From: a virus
IMG/VR virus record: IMGVR_UViG_3300012359_000030
Coordinates: 1 to 53,473 of that record
Strand: one strand, 5' to 3'
DNA length: 53,473 bases
Part shown: in pieces, positions 7,406-14,611 of the stretch
Position numbering within the stretch: the stretch's first letter is position 1
Layout: every line of letters begins with the position of its first letter
Notes under the pieces: model-generated
Databases searched by the model: none
Seen by the model: the letters and a program-made list of their open reading frames with translations, nothing else
What the model was told of the DNA's origin: nothing
Position numbers and translations under genes: made by a program

Positions 7406-7726
7406 ATGAATAACGAAGTGACTACAATAGATTTAGCAAATTTTGGGTATCGAGAGATTGCGATAACAAAAGACATATTGACCGCATGGGTTGCTGGTGG
7501 CTTACCGGAGGATTTTTCTGATAGTGAGGTTACTATTATGTTTAATAGAAATAGCGGGAGTGTGTTTTTGACTAATAGTGATTATCAAGTAGCAATGGTT
7601 GTGGATGGGAAACTTGAATCATTTTATTCATGTCCTCAGTGTGGGAATGAAGGGTTTGAGGGGGAATATCCGTTTAGTGAATGTGGTGGATATTGCAGTA
7701 AAGAATGTGAGGATGAGAATATATGA
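7406..7726 (+). CDS. Hypothetical protein with C-terminal Zn-binding cysteines
   Basis: 106 residues; C-terminal third holds CPQCGNEGFEG and CGGYCSKEC, a treble-clef/MYND-like Cys cluster that should bind zinc. The N-terminal part is globular without a known motif. The stop overlaps the next start (ATGA). First gene after the promoter at 7200. Confidence 0.6.
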   Translation: MNNEVTTIDLANFGYREIAITKDILTAWVAGGLPEDFSDSEVTIMFNRNSGSVFLTNSDYQVAMVVDGKLESFYSCPQCGNEGFEGEYPFSECGGYCSKECEDENI

Positions 7727-7995
7727 AGACTCTAACGAAACAATTTACCATATATACCTTTAACGAATTATCAGAAATTGCTAAATCAAAGGCTATAACT
7801 GATTATATTAATAGTTTCTTGGAATTAGATTATGAAATGCAATCAGATAACTGGAAGAAAGCGATTAATAAATCTGAAGAGATGCAAACACCATGGTTTT
7901 GTGCATTGTATGTATGGGAATATGACGAAGAAAATATAACAATAGAACTTGAAAAAGAATTATATCTACAGGATGGGATGGTAGTATATGAATAA
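7723..7995 (+). CDS. Conserved phage-type hypothetical protein
   Basis: 90 residues beginning MKTLTKQFTIYTFNELSEIA and continuing KSKAITDYINS, a pattern (strand, 'F-EL-AK-KA' helix) I recognise from many phage hypothetical proteins with no assigned role. Coupled by ATGA to the gene before it. Confidence 0.6.
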   Translation: MKTLTKQFTIYTFNELSEIAKSKAITDYINSFLELDYEMQSDNWKKAINKSEEMQTPWFCALYVWEYDEENITIELEKELYLQDGMVVYE

Positions 7996-8025
7996 CAAAA
8001 TTAATAGGAATGTATATACGAATCT

Positions 8026-8235
8026 ATGAAAGATATAATGCAAAAAATAATTATTGAAACGCTATCAGGCGAAATGGCAACTTTAAATATTCCATTTAGG
8101 GAATATAAAAAGCCTTGGGGTACTTCATGCGAGCCTGCGAAAAGTATGCGAGTAATACTTTCACAATGTAAAACCTGGGTAGTTGCAGATAGCTATAGTG
8201 AATCACTATTTTTGCCTGAATATACGAGAAAATAA
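8026..8235 (+). CDS. Small hypothetical protein (69 aa)
   Basis: 69 residues, Ser/Lys-rich with no recognisable domain. Codon use and AT content match neighbouring small genes. Weak upstream ribosome site. Confidence 0.5.
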   Translation: MKDIMQKIIIETLSGEMATLNIPFREYKKPWGTSCEPAKSMRVILSQCKTWVVADSYSESLFLPEYTRK

Positions 8236-8239
8236 ATAT

Positions 8240-8311
8240 ATGAATACAATACAACTTTTTATCTATAAATTATTTTATATTCGATTTTATAAACAATGTT
8301 ATCTATTATAA
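8240..8311 (+). CDS. Possible 23-aa hydrophobic peptide
   Basis: ATG five bases after the preceding stop; aromatic, hydrophobic and basic peptide. Too short to judge by composition, so held at low confidence. Confidence 0.25.
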   Translation: MNTIQLFIYKLFYIRFYKQCYLL

Positions 8312-8313
8312 CT

Positions 8314-8394
8314 ATGTATATCCCACCTATCATACTATTTTTCTTAATCTATTGGTTTCTTATTCGCAAGCCCGATGATCGTGATGATTATTGA
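8314..8394 (+). CDS. Possible 26-aa single-span membrane peptide
   Basis: Hydrophobic segment IPPIILFFLIYWFLI followed by a charged tail RKPDDRDDY, a clear membrane anchor with positive-inside tail start. Starts 2 nt after the previous small frame. Similar tiny membrane peptides occur repeatedly in this window. Confidence 0.4.
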   Translation: MYIPPIILFFLIYWFLIRKPDDRDDY

Positions 8395-8408
8395 CCTCAT
8401 TGACTCTC

Positions 8409-8419
8409 TATAGCATATA
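8409..8419 (-). promoter_or_regulatory. TATATGCTATA motif, copy 2
   Basis: Exact 11-mer (minus orientation) 20 nt upstream of the gene at 8440. Confidence 0.45.
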
Positions 8420-8439
8420 CGATATTATATTATCCATAT

Positions 8440-8643
8440 ATGGTGAAGCGAAAACATGCAATTATATCCAAAGACCGACGCGCGATTACCAAACTTGAAT
8501 GGGCTTTATTACTAGGTAAATCACGCCATACTATTACAGCACGTATAGAAGCATACGAGAAAGCATCGGGGGCTAGATATAATCCCTATGATATCTTTTC
8601 TGTATTACGTTTCTATAAATTCGTTCTCACAAATAGTGCTTAA
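8440..8643 (+). CDS. Small helix-turn-helix protein
   Basis: 67 residues, basic. The segment ITKLEWALLLGKSRHTITARI is a good HTH (ALLLGKSRHTITARIEAY), in the style of small phage excisionase/replication-initiation-type DNA binders. The AT-rich upstream region contains motif copy 2. Exact role unknown. Confidence 0.6.
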   Translation: MVKRKHAIISKDRRAITKLEWALLLGKSRHTITARIEAYEKASGARYNPYDIFSVLRFYKFVLTNSA

Positions 8644-8668
8644 CAATATGACTTTGATAATGTATATT
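8640..8668 (+). promoter_or_regulatory. Promoter for the 8707 gene
   Basis: TTAACA (8640-8645), 17-nt spacer, TATATT (8663-8668). The spacer shares TATGACNNTGATAATGTATA with the promoter at 7200. Confidence 0.6.
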
Positions 8669-8706
8669 ATGTTAGCTGAGAGCTTAATAGAAAACCATAA
8701 ATAACT

Positions 8707-8979
8707 ATGACCAAACATAATAACATCTGGTGCGATAAATATAATGATCTTGTATTACCAGACGAACAGAATAATTGCTCTTTATGTGGCGCAGAATTAC
8801 ATGATGCTTCAAATGAGGACGCGCGAAATCTTGTAGATCATTTTGCTGCTGTTGCCTGTGAACGTGAAGAGCGGGAATGGGATGCGCGAAAATATCTCAC
8901 TATTAATGAAATAAGTGCTTATGATCTAGCGTATGAGTTAGCCTTTGGTGGAGATATAGACAAAGAAAAGGCTAAGTAA
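8707..8979 (+). CDS. Small Zn-finger-like hypothetical protein
   Basis: 90 residues; N-terminal WCDKYNDL and CSLCGAELH form a likely Cys4/Cys3His zinc site, followed by an acidic helical region. Has its own promoter and a hairpin at its end. Function unknown. Confidence 0.55.
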   Translation: MTKHNNIWCDKYNDLVLPDEQNNCSLCGAELHDASNEDARNLVDHFAAVACEREEREWDARKYLTINEISAYDLAYELAFGGDIDKEKAK

Positions 8980-8994
8980 TTTCTACCTAGCCTT
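8968..8994. terminator. Hairpin at the end of the 8707 gene
   Basis: AAGGCTA/TAGCCTT 7-bp stem with a 13-nt loop spanning the stop codon. T-run is weak on plus; on minus it is followed by TTTTCTTT, so it may work for both directions. Confidence 0.45.
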
Positions 8995-9039
8995 TGCGAA
9001 GAAAATCATTTTAGAAACCCATTAATTTCCTCCTCTCAT

Positions 9040-9073
9040 TATATTGTTATTCTCCCTCAATAATAACAATATA
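9040..9073. terminator. Perfect 12-bp AT-rich inverted repeat
   Basis: TATATTGTTATT and AATAACAATATA separated by 10 nt, between convergent gene ends. Terminator or protein-binding dyad; motif copy 3 (9070-9080) overlaps its right arm. Confidence 0.45.
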
Positions 9074-9080
9074 GCATATA
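9070..9080 (-). promoter_or_regulatory. TATATGCTATA motif, copy 3
   Basis: Exact 11-mer on minus in the convergent intergenic region; the only copy not directly upstream of a gene. Confidence 0.35.
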
Positions 9081-9108
9081 ACATAGCAGATATATTATAA
9101 TTTTGCAA

Positions 9109-9228
9109 TTATTTGATCAATATAAAATAGAATTCTATCAACATTATAATTAATGCAATACTAATAATTGACCATACTTTTAAGTTGTATATAAAATCCT
9201 CGCGCTTATTATCTTCTATAGTTTTCAT
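9109..9228 (-). CDS. 39-aa single-span membrane protein
   Basis: ATG overlaps the stop of the upstream gene (ATGA). Charged N-terminus followed by one hydrophobic helix (about 18-38) with a terminal Lys. Last gene of the minus-strand block that starts near 11197. Confidence 0.5.
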   Translation of the reverse strand: MKTIEDNKREDFIYNLKVWSIISIALIIMLIEFYFILIK

Positions 9229-9521
9229 AAGCTTTCTAATAATAGTAACATCAATCTTCTTCCATTCCCACCGCCGTGAAGTGTATCTAGTGCATATTGT
9301 AATCTCTTTTTCATTTCTTTTCTAGAAATAAAGTTTGTTTTTATCCATTCTTTGATATCTTCCAAATCATATTGCTTGTCGCATAATGGATCACAAGTTT
9401 GCCTTCCCGCATTTGGATTATATTGTTGATCTTTATGTCCAATATATGCATCGTTGAAATGATTGAATTTGTCGTCAAATTCCTCCTCCCATTCCAATAA
9501 TTGCTTATTCCTCATAATCAT
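9225..9521 (-). CDS. Hypothetical protein (98 aa)
   Basis: 98 residues, very acidic and helical N-terminus, a CDPLCDK pair in the middle, and a basic helix afterwards. Start could also be the second Met (two codons later). ATGA-coupled to the 39-aa membrane protein. Function not recognised. Confidence 0.55.
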   Translation of the reverse strand: MIMRNKQLLEWEEEFDDKFNHFNDAYIGHKDQQYNPNAGRQTCDPLCDKQYDLEDIKEWIKTNFISRKEMKKRLQYALDTLHGGGNGRRLMLLLLESL

Positions 9522-9555
9522 TTTTTACTGTCGAGTCATCTTCTATCATTATAAT

Positions 9556-9984
9556 TCAATATTGTTTTTTTAATAATTCGATTTTTACCTTAAATTCCTC
9601 GTGTTTCGCGATAAAATCATTAATCTTCATCGGCTTAATTTCTTGATTTTGTTCTAATAATTGATCTATTACTTCCTGTCCATAATCTGCTAACATTCGT
9701 TTATAATAAGATGGGATATTACCATATAGTTGGATATTACACCACCAGCATTGCGCGTGACATCCTCTTTCATCGAAAAGATTAGCATTATGTCTTCCAG
9801 GTAAGAAATGTCCTGCTTGTAATTCCTTATAGTGCTTTATCCGTCTACAAGTATAACATTCACCGCCCAATATAGTTTTTGTCGTTTTCAGACAATCTCG
9901 TAATCTGATATATTCACTAAATATCTTCCATGCTTTCTCTTTCTCCTTTTTTAGTGGACTTTTTTTGGCAGTTGTTTTTTTCAT
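9556..9984 (-). CDS. ninG: NinG-like recombination protein
   Basis: 142 residues with the NinG signature: basic N-terminus, AWKIFSEYIRLRDC, the zinc pair CYTCRRIKHYKELQAGHFLPGR, then CHAQCWWCN. In lambda NinG (Rap) is a Holliday-junction/branched-DNA endonuclease that supports RecBCD-type recombination; the HF-PGRHN stretch with four Cys is the HNH-like core. Length is somewhat below lambda NinG. It is embedded among small zinc-ribbon genes in an early-type block. Confidence 0.82.
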   Translation of the reverse strand: MKKTTAKKSPLKKEKEKAWKIFSEYIRLRDCLKTTKTILGGECYTCRRIKHYKELQAGHFLPGRHNANLFDERGCHAQCWWCNIQLYGNIPSYYKRMLADYGQEVIDQLLEQNQEIKPMKINDFIAKHEEFKVKIELLKKQY

Positions 9985-10136
9985 TCTTTATATAATTCAT
10001 CTTGAATAAATTCAATAGCCCATTGCAAGGCATCACATTGTATTTCTCTTGTGGCTCGCTCAGATTTTGAAAGTTTTTCCGATCTGTTTCTCATTGTCTG
10101 TACGAGGTCAATTAATATGTTAAGTTTTTCGTTCAT
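9981..10136 (-). CDS. Small helical protein (51 aa)
   Basis: Start chosen at the internal Met (10136) because the longer reading overlaps the upstream gene fully. All-helical, basic, ends QWAIEFIQDELYKE. ATGA-coupled to NinG. Confidence 0.5.
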   Translation of the reverse strand: MNEKLNILIDLVQTMRNRSEKLSKSERATREIQCDALQWAIEFIQDELYKE

Positions 10137-10398
10137 ATTGTTTTCGTAACCACTTCTTTCTATTTCGTTCGATCGCATAATCCTTACAGTTAATACAATA
10201 TCTACTACCTTTATGTGAAATATATTCTTTTCCGCATATTTCACAGTTTTTTATTTTTTTTATTTTCTCTTCAACTTTAGGCGCAAAATCCCGCTCTAAT
10301 CCAGTTATTTTTCCAAATTTTGTATTCCTGCAATTAACACAAAGATATAACTCTCTGCATTTCCAAGTAATCATGGCTTTACAACTAACGCATTTCAT
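10120..10398 (-). CDS. Double zinc-ribbon protein (92 aa)
   Basis: Two CxxC...CxxC pairs: CVSCKA with CVNCRN, and CEICGKEYIS with CINCKD, each a zinc ribbon, plus a very basic C-terminus. Start at 10398 is chosen for its AGAGG upstream; the frame is open farther but that part overlaps another gene. Likely nucleic-acid binding. Confidence 0.6.
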   Translation of the reverse strand: MKCVSCKAMITWKCRELYLCVNCRNTKFGKITGLERDFAPKVEEKIKKIKNCEICGKEYISHKGSRYCINCKDYAIERNRKKWLRKQYERKT

Positions 10399-10525
10399 TT
10401 TTTTTTCTTTTCCTCTCACGCCTTCGCTCTTGTTCGCGCTTATCGCGACAAGTCGGACATCTTCGTGCAGATGGATGACCAAAATATTTTTCGCCGCAAT
10501 CGCAAATCTTAATAACACCTACCAT
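10385..10525 (-). CDS. 46-aa zinc-ribbon protein with Arg/Lys tail
   Basis: ICDCGEKYFGHPSARRCPTC gives a Cys4 ribbon, then an extremely basic helix rich in Arg, Glu and Lys. Overlaps both neighbours by a few bases, filling the gap between them. Likely binds RNA or DNA. Confidence 0.55.
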   Translation of the reverse strand: MVGVIKICDCGEKYFGHPSARRCPTCRDKREQERRRERKRKKNEMR

Positions 10526-10779
10526 AAACTGAATCGCTTTTTCTTATTTACTTGTTTTCTCAATTCTTCAATTTGTCGTGCAAGTTTTCGTATATCAGGC
10601 TTATGTTGATCCCGAACCAACTCCCGGTAATGTTCAAAGTCCCTTGATCGCCGAATTAACCTAAGAATAGTCTCTGACCGGCCTGTTAATATATGTAAAT
10701 CTCTAATTCTCACAGTATCAGTATCAAGAATTACTTTAGCTAAAATATATTCGCTTTCTATCATTCGTTTACCTGTCAT
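10519..10779 (-). CDS. Small basic helical protein (86 aa)
   Basis: Start at 10779 chosen for the strong GGGAGGTGA ribosome site 5 nt upstream. Contains a possible HTH (IRDLHILTGRSETILRLI) and a C-terminal coiled coil (IRKLARQIEELRKQVNKK). Likely DNA-binding; exact role unknown. Confidence 0.55.
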   Translation of the reverse strand: MTGKRMIESEYILAKVILDTDTVRIRDLHILTGRSETILRLIRRSRDFEHYRELVRDQHKPDIRKLARQIEELRKQVNKKKRFSLW

Positions 10780-10948
10780 AAAGTCACCTCCCTTCATAAT
10801 GGATTTTTTTCAATAACTCGATAAAATTTAGTTATATTCTCACCTCCTTTCTCTGCATATCGGATATCCCGCGATAATTTTGCAGCCCGATTCTATTTTT
10901 CAATATCTTGAGCTGGTTCCTACGCCGAATATCCAATATAAAGAGAAA

Positions 10949-11197
10949 TTATTTTAATGAGCTTTCGATTTTCATTCCGACATCCATGCCTCCGCATTTA
11001 CAACAACATTCAATTGTCTCGACGAATTCTGTAAAATTATGTTCGCACGTTTTTATATGCTCAATCCTATCAATATCGGACTGAACTTTCTCTAGAATTT
11101 TATCGTGTATCCAAGATAAATATTTCCGATGCTTTTTCATATCGGCAAGCATTTTCTTTAGATATTGTTTCTCTTTATTGTCTAAGTAAATCGCCAT
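10949..11197 (-). CDS. Zinc-binding hypothetical protein (82 aa)
   Basis: Helical, Lys-rich N-terminus and a C-terminal cluster CEHNFTEF and ECCCKCGG, a likely zinc knuckle. The 150 nt downstream of it (10798-10948) include a perfect AAAGGAGGTGAG ribosome site at about 10840 with no standard start codon after it. Confidence 0.55.
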   Translation of the reverse strand: MAIYLDNKEKQYLKKMLADMKKHRKYLSWIHDKILEKVQSDIDRIEHIKTCEHNFTEFVETIECCCKCGGMDVGMKIESSLK

Positions 11198-11269
11198 TTC
11201 TTCTTAATAGATACGAAGCCCATAAGCGACAAAATCGCCTAAAAAAATCAATATACGGTTCATTGAATA

Positions 11270-11590
11270 TCATCTCTCGTAATCATAGCCTCCAGGTCTG
11301 CATTTACGGCTATACGAGCTTAGTTGGATTTACGCCAACGCCTTACCGCCTATCCGTTTCAGGAATAGGGACTCAGGACTGTCTGCTTACCTTCTCAGGC
11401 AGCACTCATCTGGATAATGCCCCGGTTCTGTGAGCATGTTGGGCAGCCGGGAACATCGACCGTATATCTCTCCTATGTCAATAACATTTGCCTTCTTGAT
11501 CGAATTCGACAAAATTATCAAAGATGATCGAAATCATCTCTAATACCTACCCCTTGCGAGAGTAGGCAGTAGAGCAGCGCAAGGGTTTAA
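11270..11590. ncRNA. Structured non-coding element, family unknown
   Basis: A ~320-nt stretch with no open frame, GC-richer than its surroundings and full of hairpins: CTCGT...ACGAG enclosing ATAGCC/GGCTAT (about 11277-11321), GTTGG/CCAAC with a 7-nt loop, CCTAT/ATAGG, CCCGG/CCGGG with inner CTG/CAG, AGATGAT/ATCATCT (11522-11539), and an end element in which CCTAC/GTAGG (11546-11566) competes with CCCTTGCG/CGCAAGGG (11551-11585). Looks like a structured RNA. Transcribed strand is not certain. I do not recognise it as a tRNA, tmRNA or a known riboswitch. Confidence 0.5.
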
Positions 11591-11636
11591 AAAAATAACT
11601 TTGTCAAAGCATATAAGAAAATAAGATATTCAATTT

Positions 11637-11846
11637 TCATATTCGTTCCACCACTCCTTTCATTTTTTCGTAAGAATGGCAGACAAAACCTATATGTGAA
11701 GAATTAGTAATTTTGAAAATAATGATCGGATCTCTGAGGAGCTCTATCGCAGCATATTCATATTGTTTTATGTATTTCTGTGCGCGTTCTACGCGGAGTG
11801 TATTAAGTAAAATGTTATAATTCATATCTCGTATAATAATTCTCAT
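11637..11846 (-). CDS. Small hypothetical protein (69 aa)
   Basis: 69 residues, alternating strands and helices, no motif. Downstream of it, GGCAGT/ACTGCC and TCAACG/CGTTGA arms near 11850-11885 can form alternative hairpins ahead of its start on minus. Confidence 0.5.
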   Translation of the reverse strand: MRIIIRDMNYNILLNTLRVERAQKYIKQYEYAAIELLRDPIIIFKITNSSHIGFVCHSYEKMKGVVERI

Positions 11847-11904
11847 ATGGCAGTTAATTTTTCAACGACTGCCCCCGTTGATCAAAGAGGCAGTAGTTAA
11901 AAGA

Positions 11905-12291
11905 CTAATTATATTCTTTAGGCCATTCTACATATTGGCAGCCTGATTGTTGTCCATTAATCCATCTGTTATTCTCGCATTTAGTAAATTTTGTTCCATC
12001 CCGCTTAATTCCGATATATAATCTTCCGCTACATTTCGGGCAAGTTTTACCTTGAATATATTCTCGTTCCCTCTTTGGAGCAGTCCCGCGAACTTCTGGT
12101 ATCCAATTATTTTCTGTACATCGTGAATGGAAGACTTTCATTTTTTGCATTAATTCATCACCCGTATTTGCTCGTATGGTGAATTGCCAAACAAAACCTT
12201 CAGATGTTCGTATAGATGTATTTGCGCTTGCCGGTGCTTGCGAGAACATAGAGTCAACGAATTTTTTATCATCTTCACTCATTTTCCTCAC
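11905..12291 (-). CDS. Protein with topoisomerase-type C4 zinc finger
   Basis: 128 residues. C-terminal CPKCSGRLYIGIKRDGTKF, then C...GCQYVEW, is the layout of the zf-C4 domain found at the C-terminus of type IA topoisomerases and in nucleases. The N-terminal half (SIRTSEGFVWQFTIRANTG onward) has no recognised domain. Likely binds single-stranded nucleic acid. Overlaps the start of the HTH gene upstream by a few bases. Confidence 0.6.
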   Translation of the reverse strand: MRKMSEDDKKFVDSMFSQAPASANTSIRTSEGFVWQFTIRANTGDELMQKMKVFHSRCTENNWIPEVRGTAPKREREYIQGKTCPKCSGRLYIGIKRDGTKFTKCENNRWINGQQSGCQYVEWPKEYN

Positions 12292-12481
12292 CGCCTTTCC
12301 ATTCCTCTATAAATTCATTAATTGTCTTAACGCAGAAATTAATAATCTTAGGTGTCATAGTCCGTTCGCCCTTTTCCATGCGGGTAATCATCGAGCTTTC
12401 GTAGTAGAATCTTTTTCCGAATTCTTCCTGCGTCTCGCCCAATATCCCTCTTGTAATTCTGATTAAATTGCCTTTTTTCAT
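12275..12481 (-). CDS. XRE-family helix-turn-helix regulator
   Basis: 68 residues: IRITRGILGETQEEFGKRF, then YESSMITRMEKGERTMTP, a complete Cro/CI-type HTH. No extra dimerisation or protease domain, so it resembles a Cro-sized regulator. Sits in a minus-strand run of small regulatory genes beside the integrase, where a lysogeny switch would be expected. Confidence 0.8.
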   Translation of the reverse strand: MKKGNLIRITRGILGETQEEFGKRFYYESSMITRMEKGERTMTPKIINFCVKTINEFIEEWKGGEENE

Positions 12482-12666
12482 CTCTTTTTATCTTTTTTAA
12501 GTTTTTCCCGATAGTATTTTGTTGCCTCAATTAGTCGCATTTTTCCGTTAAAAAATTTATTCACTATTATATCCGATATGATTCGCCTATCTCGCAATTC
12601 AATTTTGAACATATTATAAATATTGGCTATAAACTGAATTAACAACTCGATCATGCTGTTCCTCAT
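12478..12666 (-). CDS. Small hypothetical protein (62 aa)
   Basis: 62 residues, helical with a basic C-terminus (REKLKKDKKR). ATGA-coupled to the XRE regulator, so perhaps its partner. No motif. Confidence 0.5.
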   Translation of the reverse strand: MRNSMIELLIQFIANIYNMFKIELRDRRIISDIIVNKFFNGKMRLIEATKYYREKLKKDKKR

Positions 12667-12790
12667 TCAACCTCGGCAAATCCCCCATCCAGTCCAAACG
12701 TATCTGACCACTACTAATCCTCTCTACCAGAACAGATATATCTATTCCAGCTTCTATACATGTTTGGGCAAGAGTGTAATACATATTCAT
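12614..12790 (-). CDS. Small hypothetical protein (58 aa)
   Basis: ATGA-coupled to the HTH gene upstream and overlapping the next gene by 53 bp in another frame. Helical start (YYTLAQTCIEAGIDISVLV) with acidic residues. Function unknown. Confidence 0.5.
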   Translation of the reverse strand: MNMYYTLAQTCIEAGIDISVLVERISSGQIRLDWMGDLPRLNEEQHDRVVNSVYSQYL

Positions 12791-12963
12791 TTTTTTTTAG
12801 CTATTTGATTATTAATTGCTTGTTTACTTACGTTGAGTGATTCTGCTAGTCGCAAGGTTGGATATTTCCGAACCAACGCTAAAAAATCCACAATGAAAGC
12901 AAGCATATCGGGATGATTTACTGAAGGTATACATTTATATGTATTTGTTTTTTTGGCATTCAT
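12787..12963 (-). CDS. Small HTH protein (58 aa)
   Basis: The C-terminal half reads LALVRKYPTLRLAESLNVSK then QAINNQIAKKK, a clear helix-turn-helix with a Lys tail. First gene of the minus-strand regulatory run that faces away from the integrase. Likely a DNA-binding regulator. Confidence 0.6.
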   Translation of the reverse strand: MNAKKTNTYKCIPSVNHPDMLAFIVDFLALVRKYPTLRLAESLNVSKQAINNQIAKKK

Positions 12964-13019
12964 AAGTTATAATCCTTATCAATGTCCTATGAAGATTAAA
13001 AATTTAGAAGTTTTTGTAG

Positions 13020-13050
13020 GCGGGTGTAGTTCACCGGTAGAATGTCTCTC
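13020..13050 (+). other. 5' half of a tRNA-Gly-like sequence (possible att site)
   Basis: GCGGGTGTAGTTCACCGGTA matches the acceptor strand, T8-A9 and D-arm of bacterial tRNA-Gly (D-stem GTTC/GAAT), then similarity stops near the start of the anticodon stem. No matching 3' half follows, so it is a fragment, not a working tRNA. It lies 190 bp upstream of an integrase, as expected for a tRNA-derived attachment site. Confidence 0.55.
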
Positions 13051-13238
13051 TACACAGGAACCAACTCTTTTCCTATTAATTTTCTTCTAAACTTCTTCGG
13101 AGATCAATAAGGTATATCCTATTTTATAATAATAAGAATATGTTGTCAATAGACAACTGCCCCTTTCTTTCCTTAAAGTGTCTCTCTATACTAATAGAAT
13201 AATTATAGTCAGAAATACTGTCAATTCATACTAAGAAT
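13043..13238. promoter_or_regulatory. Repeat-containing integrase upstream region
   Basis: TGTCTCTCTACAC (13043-13055) is repeated as TGTCTCTCTATAC (13179-13191), and a GTTGTC/GACAAC dyad lies at 13142-13157. These could be integrase arm or core sites, or the int promoter region. No gene seen. Confidence 0.45.
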
Positions 13239-14252
13239 ATGGGAGATTTGAATAAGTTCATAATATATTTGAAGCGTCAAGGTCAAGCACCGGGGACGAT
13301 AGACAATAATGTTTTTTTAATCAAAAAGATATTATATAAGCTTAACCCTTTAAGCAAAGAACTCCTTGATGAAATGATATATGAAATGATAGAAAACCAT
13401 AACGCGAAAAGCTATATTGAACAACATGTGACTGTTGTGCGTCATTGGGGCAAATGCTTTGACCTCGAAATAAAAGATTATATAGCTCCTCAGAAAATCA
13501 AGGTAGATCGTGAAGAATTTATCAAAGGTACATTTGCAGACGATGAGATTGATAGGTTCCTTGAATTACCCTATTGGGGAAAAGGAAATGGTCTTTACAA
13601 ACAACGTTATGGAATGATGACTCTCTTCTTCTCCATTTGGGCTTACAGTGGTATGCGTGGAGGGGAAATAAGTAAGCTTACAGTTGACGATGTAGATTTC
13701 GGCAGAAATGTTTTTATAGTCCGTAAAGGAAAACTGGGAGCTGGAAGAACTGTCGCCATCTCTCCTTTTATTCTACCATTATTACATGAACATATAGAGA
13801 CTCTAGCAGGACGTTACTTATTCCCTGCGTTACATAGAACAGGATGCCCGCACATTAAAGATGATGCTTGGTCTGAGCATTTTAATAAGCGAATAGCCAA
13901 GATCGGTATAAAACGCAAGAATCTCACAGGCTATAGTTTTCGTCATTCATTTATCACCCGTAACGTAGAAGAGCAAAAGAACTCCCTCCCACACATTCAG
14001 GCTCAAGTAGGACATCGTAAGTTAGATACAACCGCTAAATATATACACCTCTCAGAAAAAGCCAAACGTGAAGTAGTATTGAATGATCGCCTGCTAAAGA
14101 GAGGTTCTACAATAGAAGAAGCTCTGGACGATTATTACAAGCTCCAACACGAGTTGGCTCAGAAATTCTTTAATTTCTTCAAAGTCAATATAAATTGGAA
14201 TATTGATGGAGGTTTGGATATTAAGGCTTTACCCAAGAAAGTTCTTACATAA
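13239..14252 (+). CDS. int: Tyrosine recombinase / phage integrase
   Basis: 337 residues: an N-terminal SAM-like core-binding domain (1-90) and a catalytic domain. Catalytic residues visible are R140 (SGMRGGEIS), a Lys in VRKGKLG (163/165), R235 in GYSFRHSF, H259 in QVGHRKLD, and the nucleophile Y268 in TAKYIH. The usual first His of the HxxR box is Tyr (Y232), a variation tolerated in some recombinases. A ~50-residue helical extension follows the nucleophile. It cuts and rejoins DNA at att sites; the tRNA-Gly fragment upstream is the likely attP. Confidence 0.88.
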   Translation: MGDLNKFIIYLKRQGQAPGTIDNNVFLIKKILYKLNPLSKELLDEMIYEMIENHNAKSYIEQHVTVVRHWGKCFDLEIKDYIAPQKIKVDREEFIKGTFADDEIDRFLELPYWGKGNGLYKQRYGMMTLFFSIWAYSGMRGGEISKLTVDDVDFGRNVFIVRKGKLGAGRTVAISPFILPLLHEHIETLAGRYLFPALHRTGCPHIKDDAWSEHFNKRIAKIGIKRKNLTGYSFRHSFITRNVEEQKNSLPHIQAQVGHRKLDTTAKYIHLSEKAKREVVLNDRLLKRGSTIEEALDDYYKLQHELAQKFFNFFKVNINWNIDGGLDIKALPKKVLT

Positions 14253-14296
14253 ATAATACTTGACAACCTTACAAAATACTATGATAGTGAAGATAG

Positions 14297-14352
14297 CGAA
14301 TATTAAATAATTTGACATAATAATTGACAGGTTAATATTCGTTATTTAAGAT
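14297..14352 (+). promoter_or_regulatory. Promoter with 10-bp dyad before 14361
   Basis: TTGACA (14324-14329), 17 nt, TAAGAT (14347-14352); a second TTGACA starts at 14312. A perfect inverted repeat CGAATATTAA/TTAATATTCG (14297-14306, 14332-14341) flanks both -35 elements. Predicted start is almost at the ATG, so the mRNA would have nearly no leader. Confidence 0.55.
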
Positions 14353-14360
14353 ACGAATCT

Positions 14361-14600
14361 ATGAATCTTTCATTATTTTTCGGTCTGGGTATAATAATAA
14401 TAATTTTAATTCTATCTAATATATATCTATTATATAAATTTAGTTATTTCAAAAAGGATATTATTACCTGGCATGACTATTGGAACAAGATGTTTCAACA
14501 GCATTTCTCGATAACTGATAATACTATCCAGGAATTACGTAAGCATAATAAATCCTTACAAGATATTATTGAAGAATCTCCCAAAAAAACGGAGGCGTAA
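14361..14600 (+). CDS. Small membrane-anchored coiled-coil protein
   Basis: 79 residues: hydrophobic span at 5-27 (very Ile/Leu-rich), then a helical cytoplasmic-type region with LRKHNKSLQDIIEESPKKTE. Its stop codon lies inside a terminator that serves the opposite strand. Possibly a superinfection or lysogeny-expressed gene given its place next to int, but there is no direct evidence. Confidence 0.6.
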   Translation: MNLSLFFGLGIIIIILILSNIYLLYKFSYFKKDIITWHDYWNKMFQQHFSITDNTIQELRKHNKSLQDIIEESPKKTEA

Positions 14601-14611
14601 ATACACCTCCG
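14583..14611 (-). terminator. Terminator of the 14618 gene
   Basis: CGGAGG/CCTCCG stem (14590-14611) followed on minus by seven T (14583-14589). Overlaps the end of the plus-strand gene at 14600. Confidence 0.75.

Noticed and set aside
10798-10948. Leader peptide after the perfect AAAGGAGGTGAG site
   Set aside because: Only an ATA codon could start the 13-codon frame that follows; too weak to annotate as a gene.
11325-11345. tRNA anticodon arm (GTTGG loop CCAAC, possible UAA-reading anticodon)
   Set aside because: The 7-nt loop looks right but no matching D arm, T arm or acceptor stem surrounds it.
13020-13095. Complete tRNA-Gly gene
   Set aside because: Only the acceptor 5' strand and D arm match; no anticodon stem, T arm or acceptor 3' strand follows, so it is a fragment.
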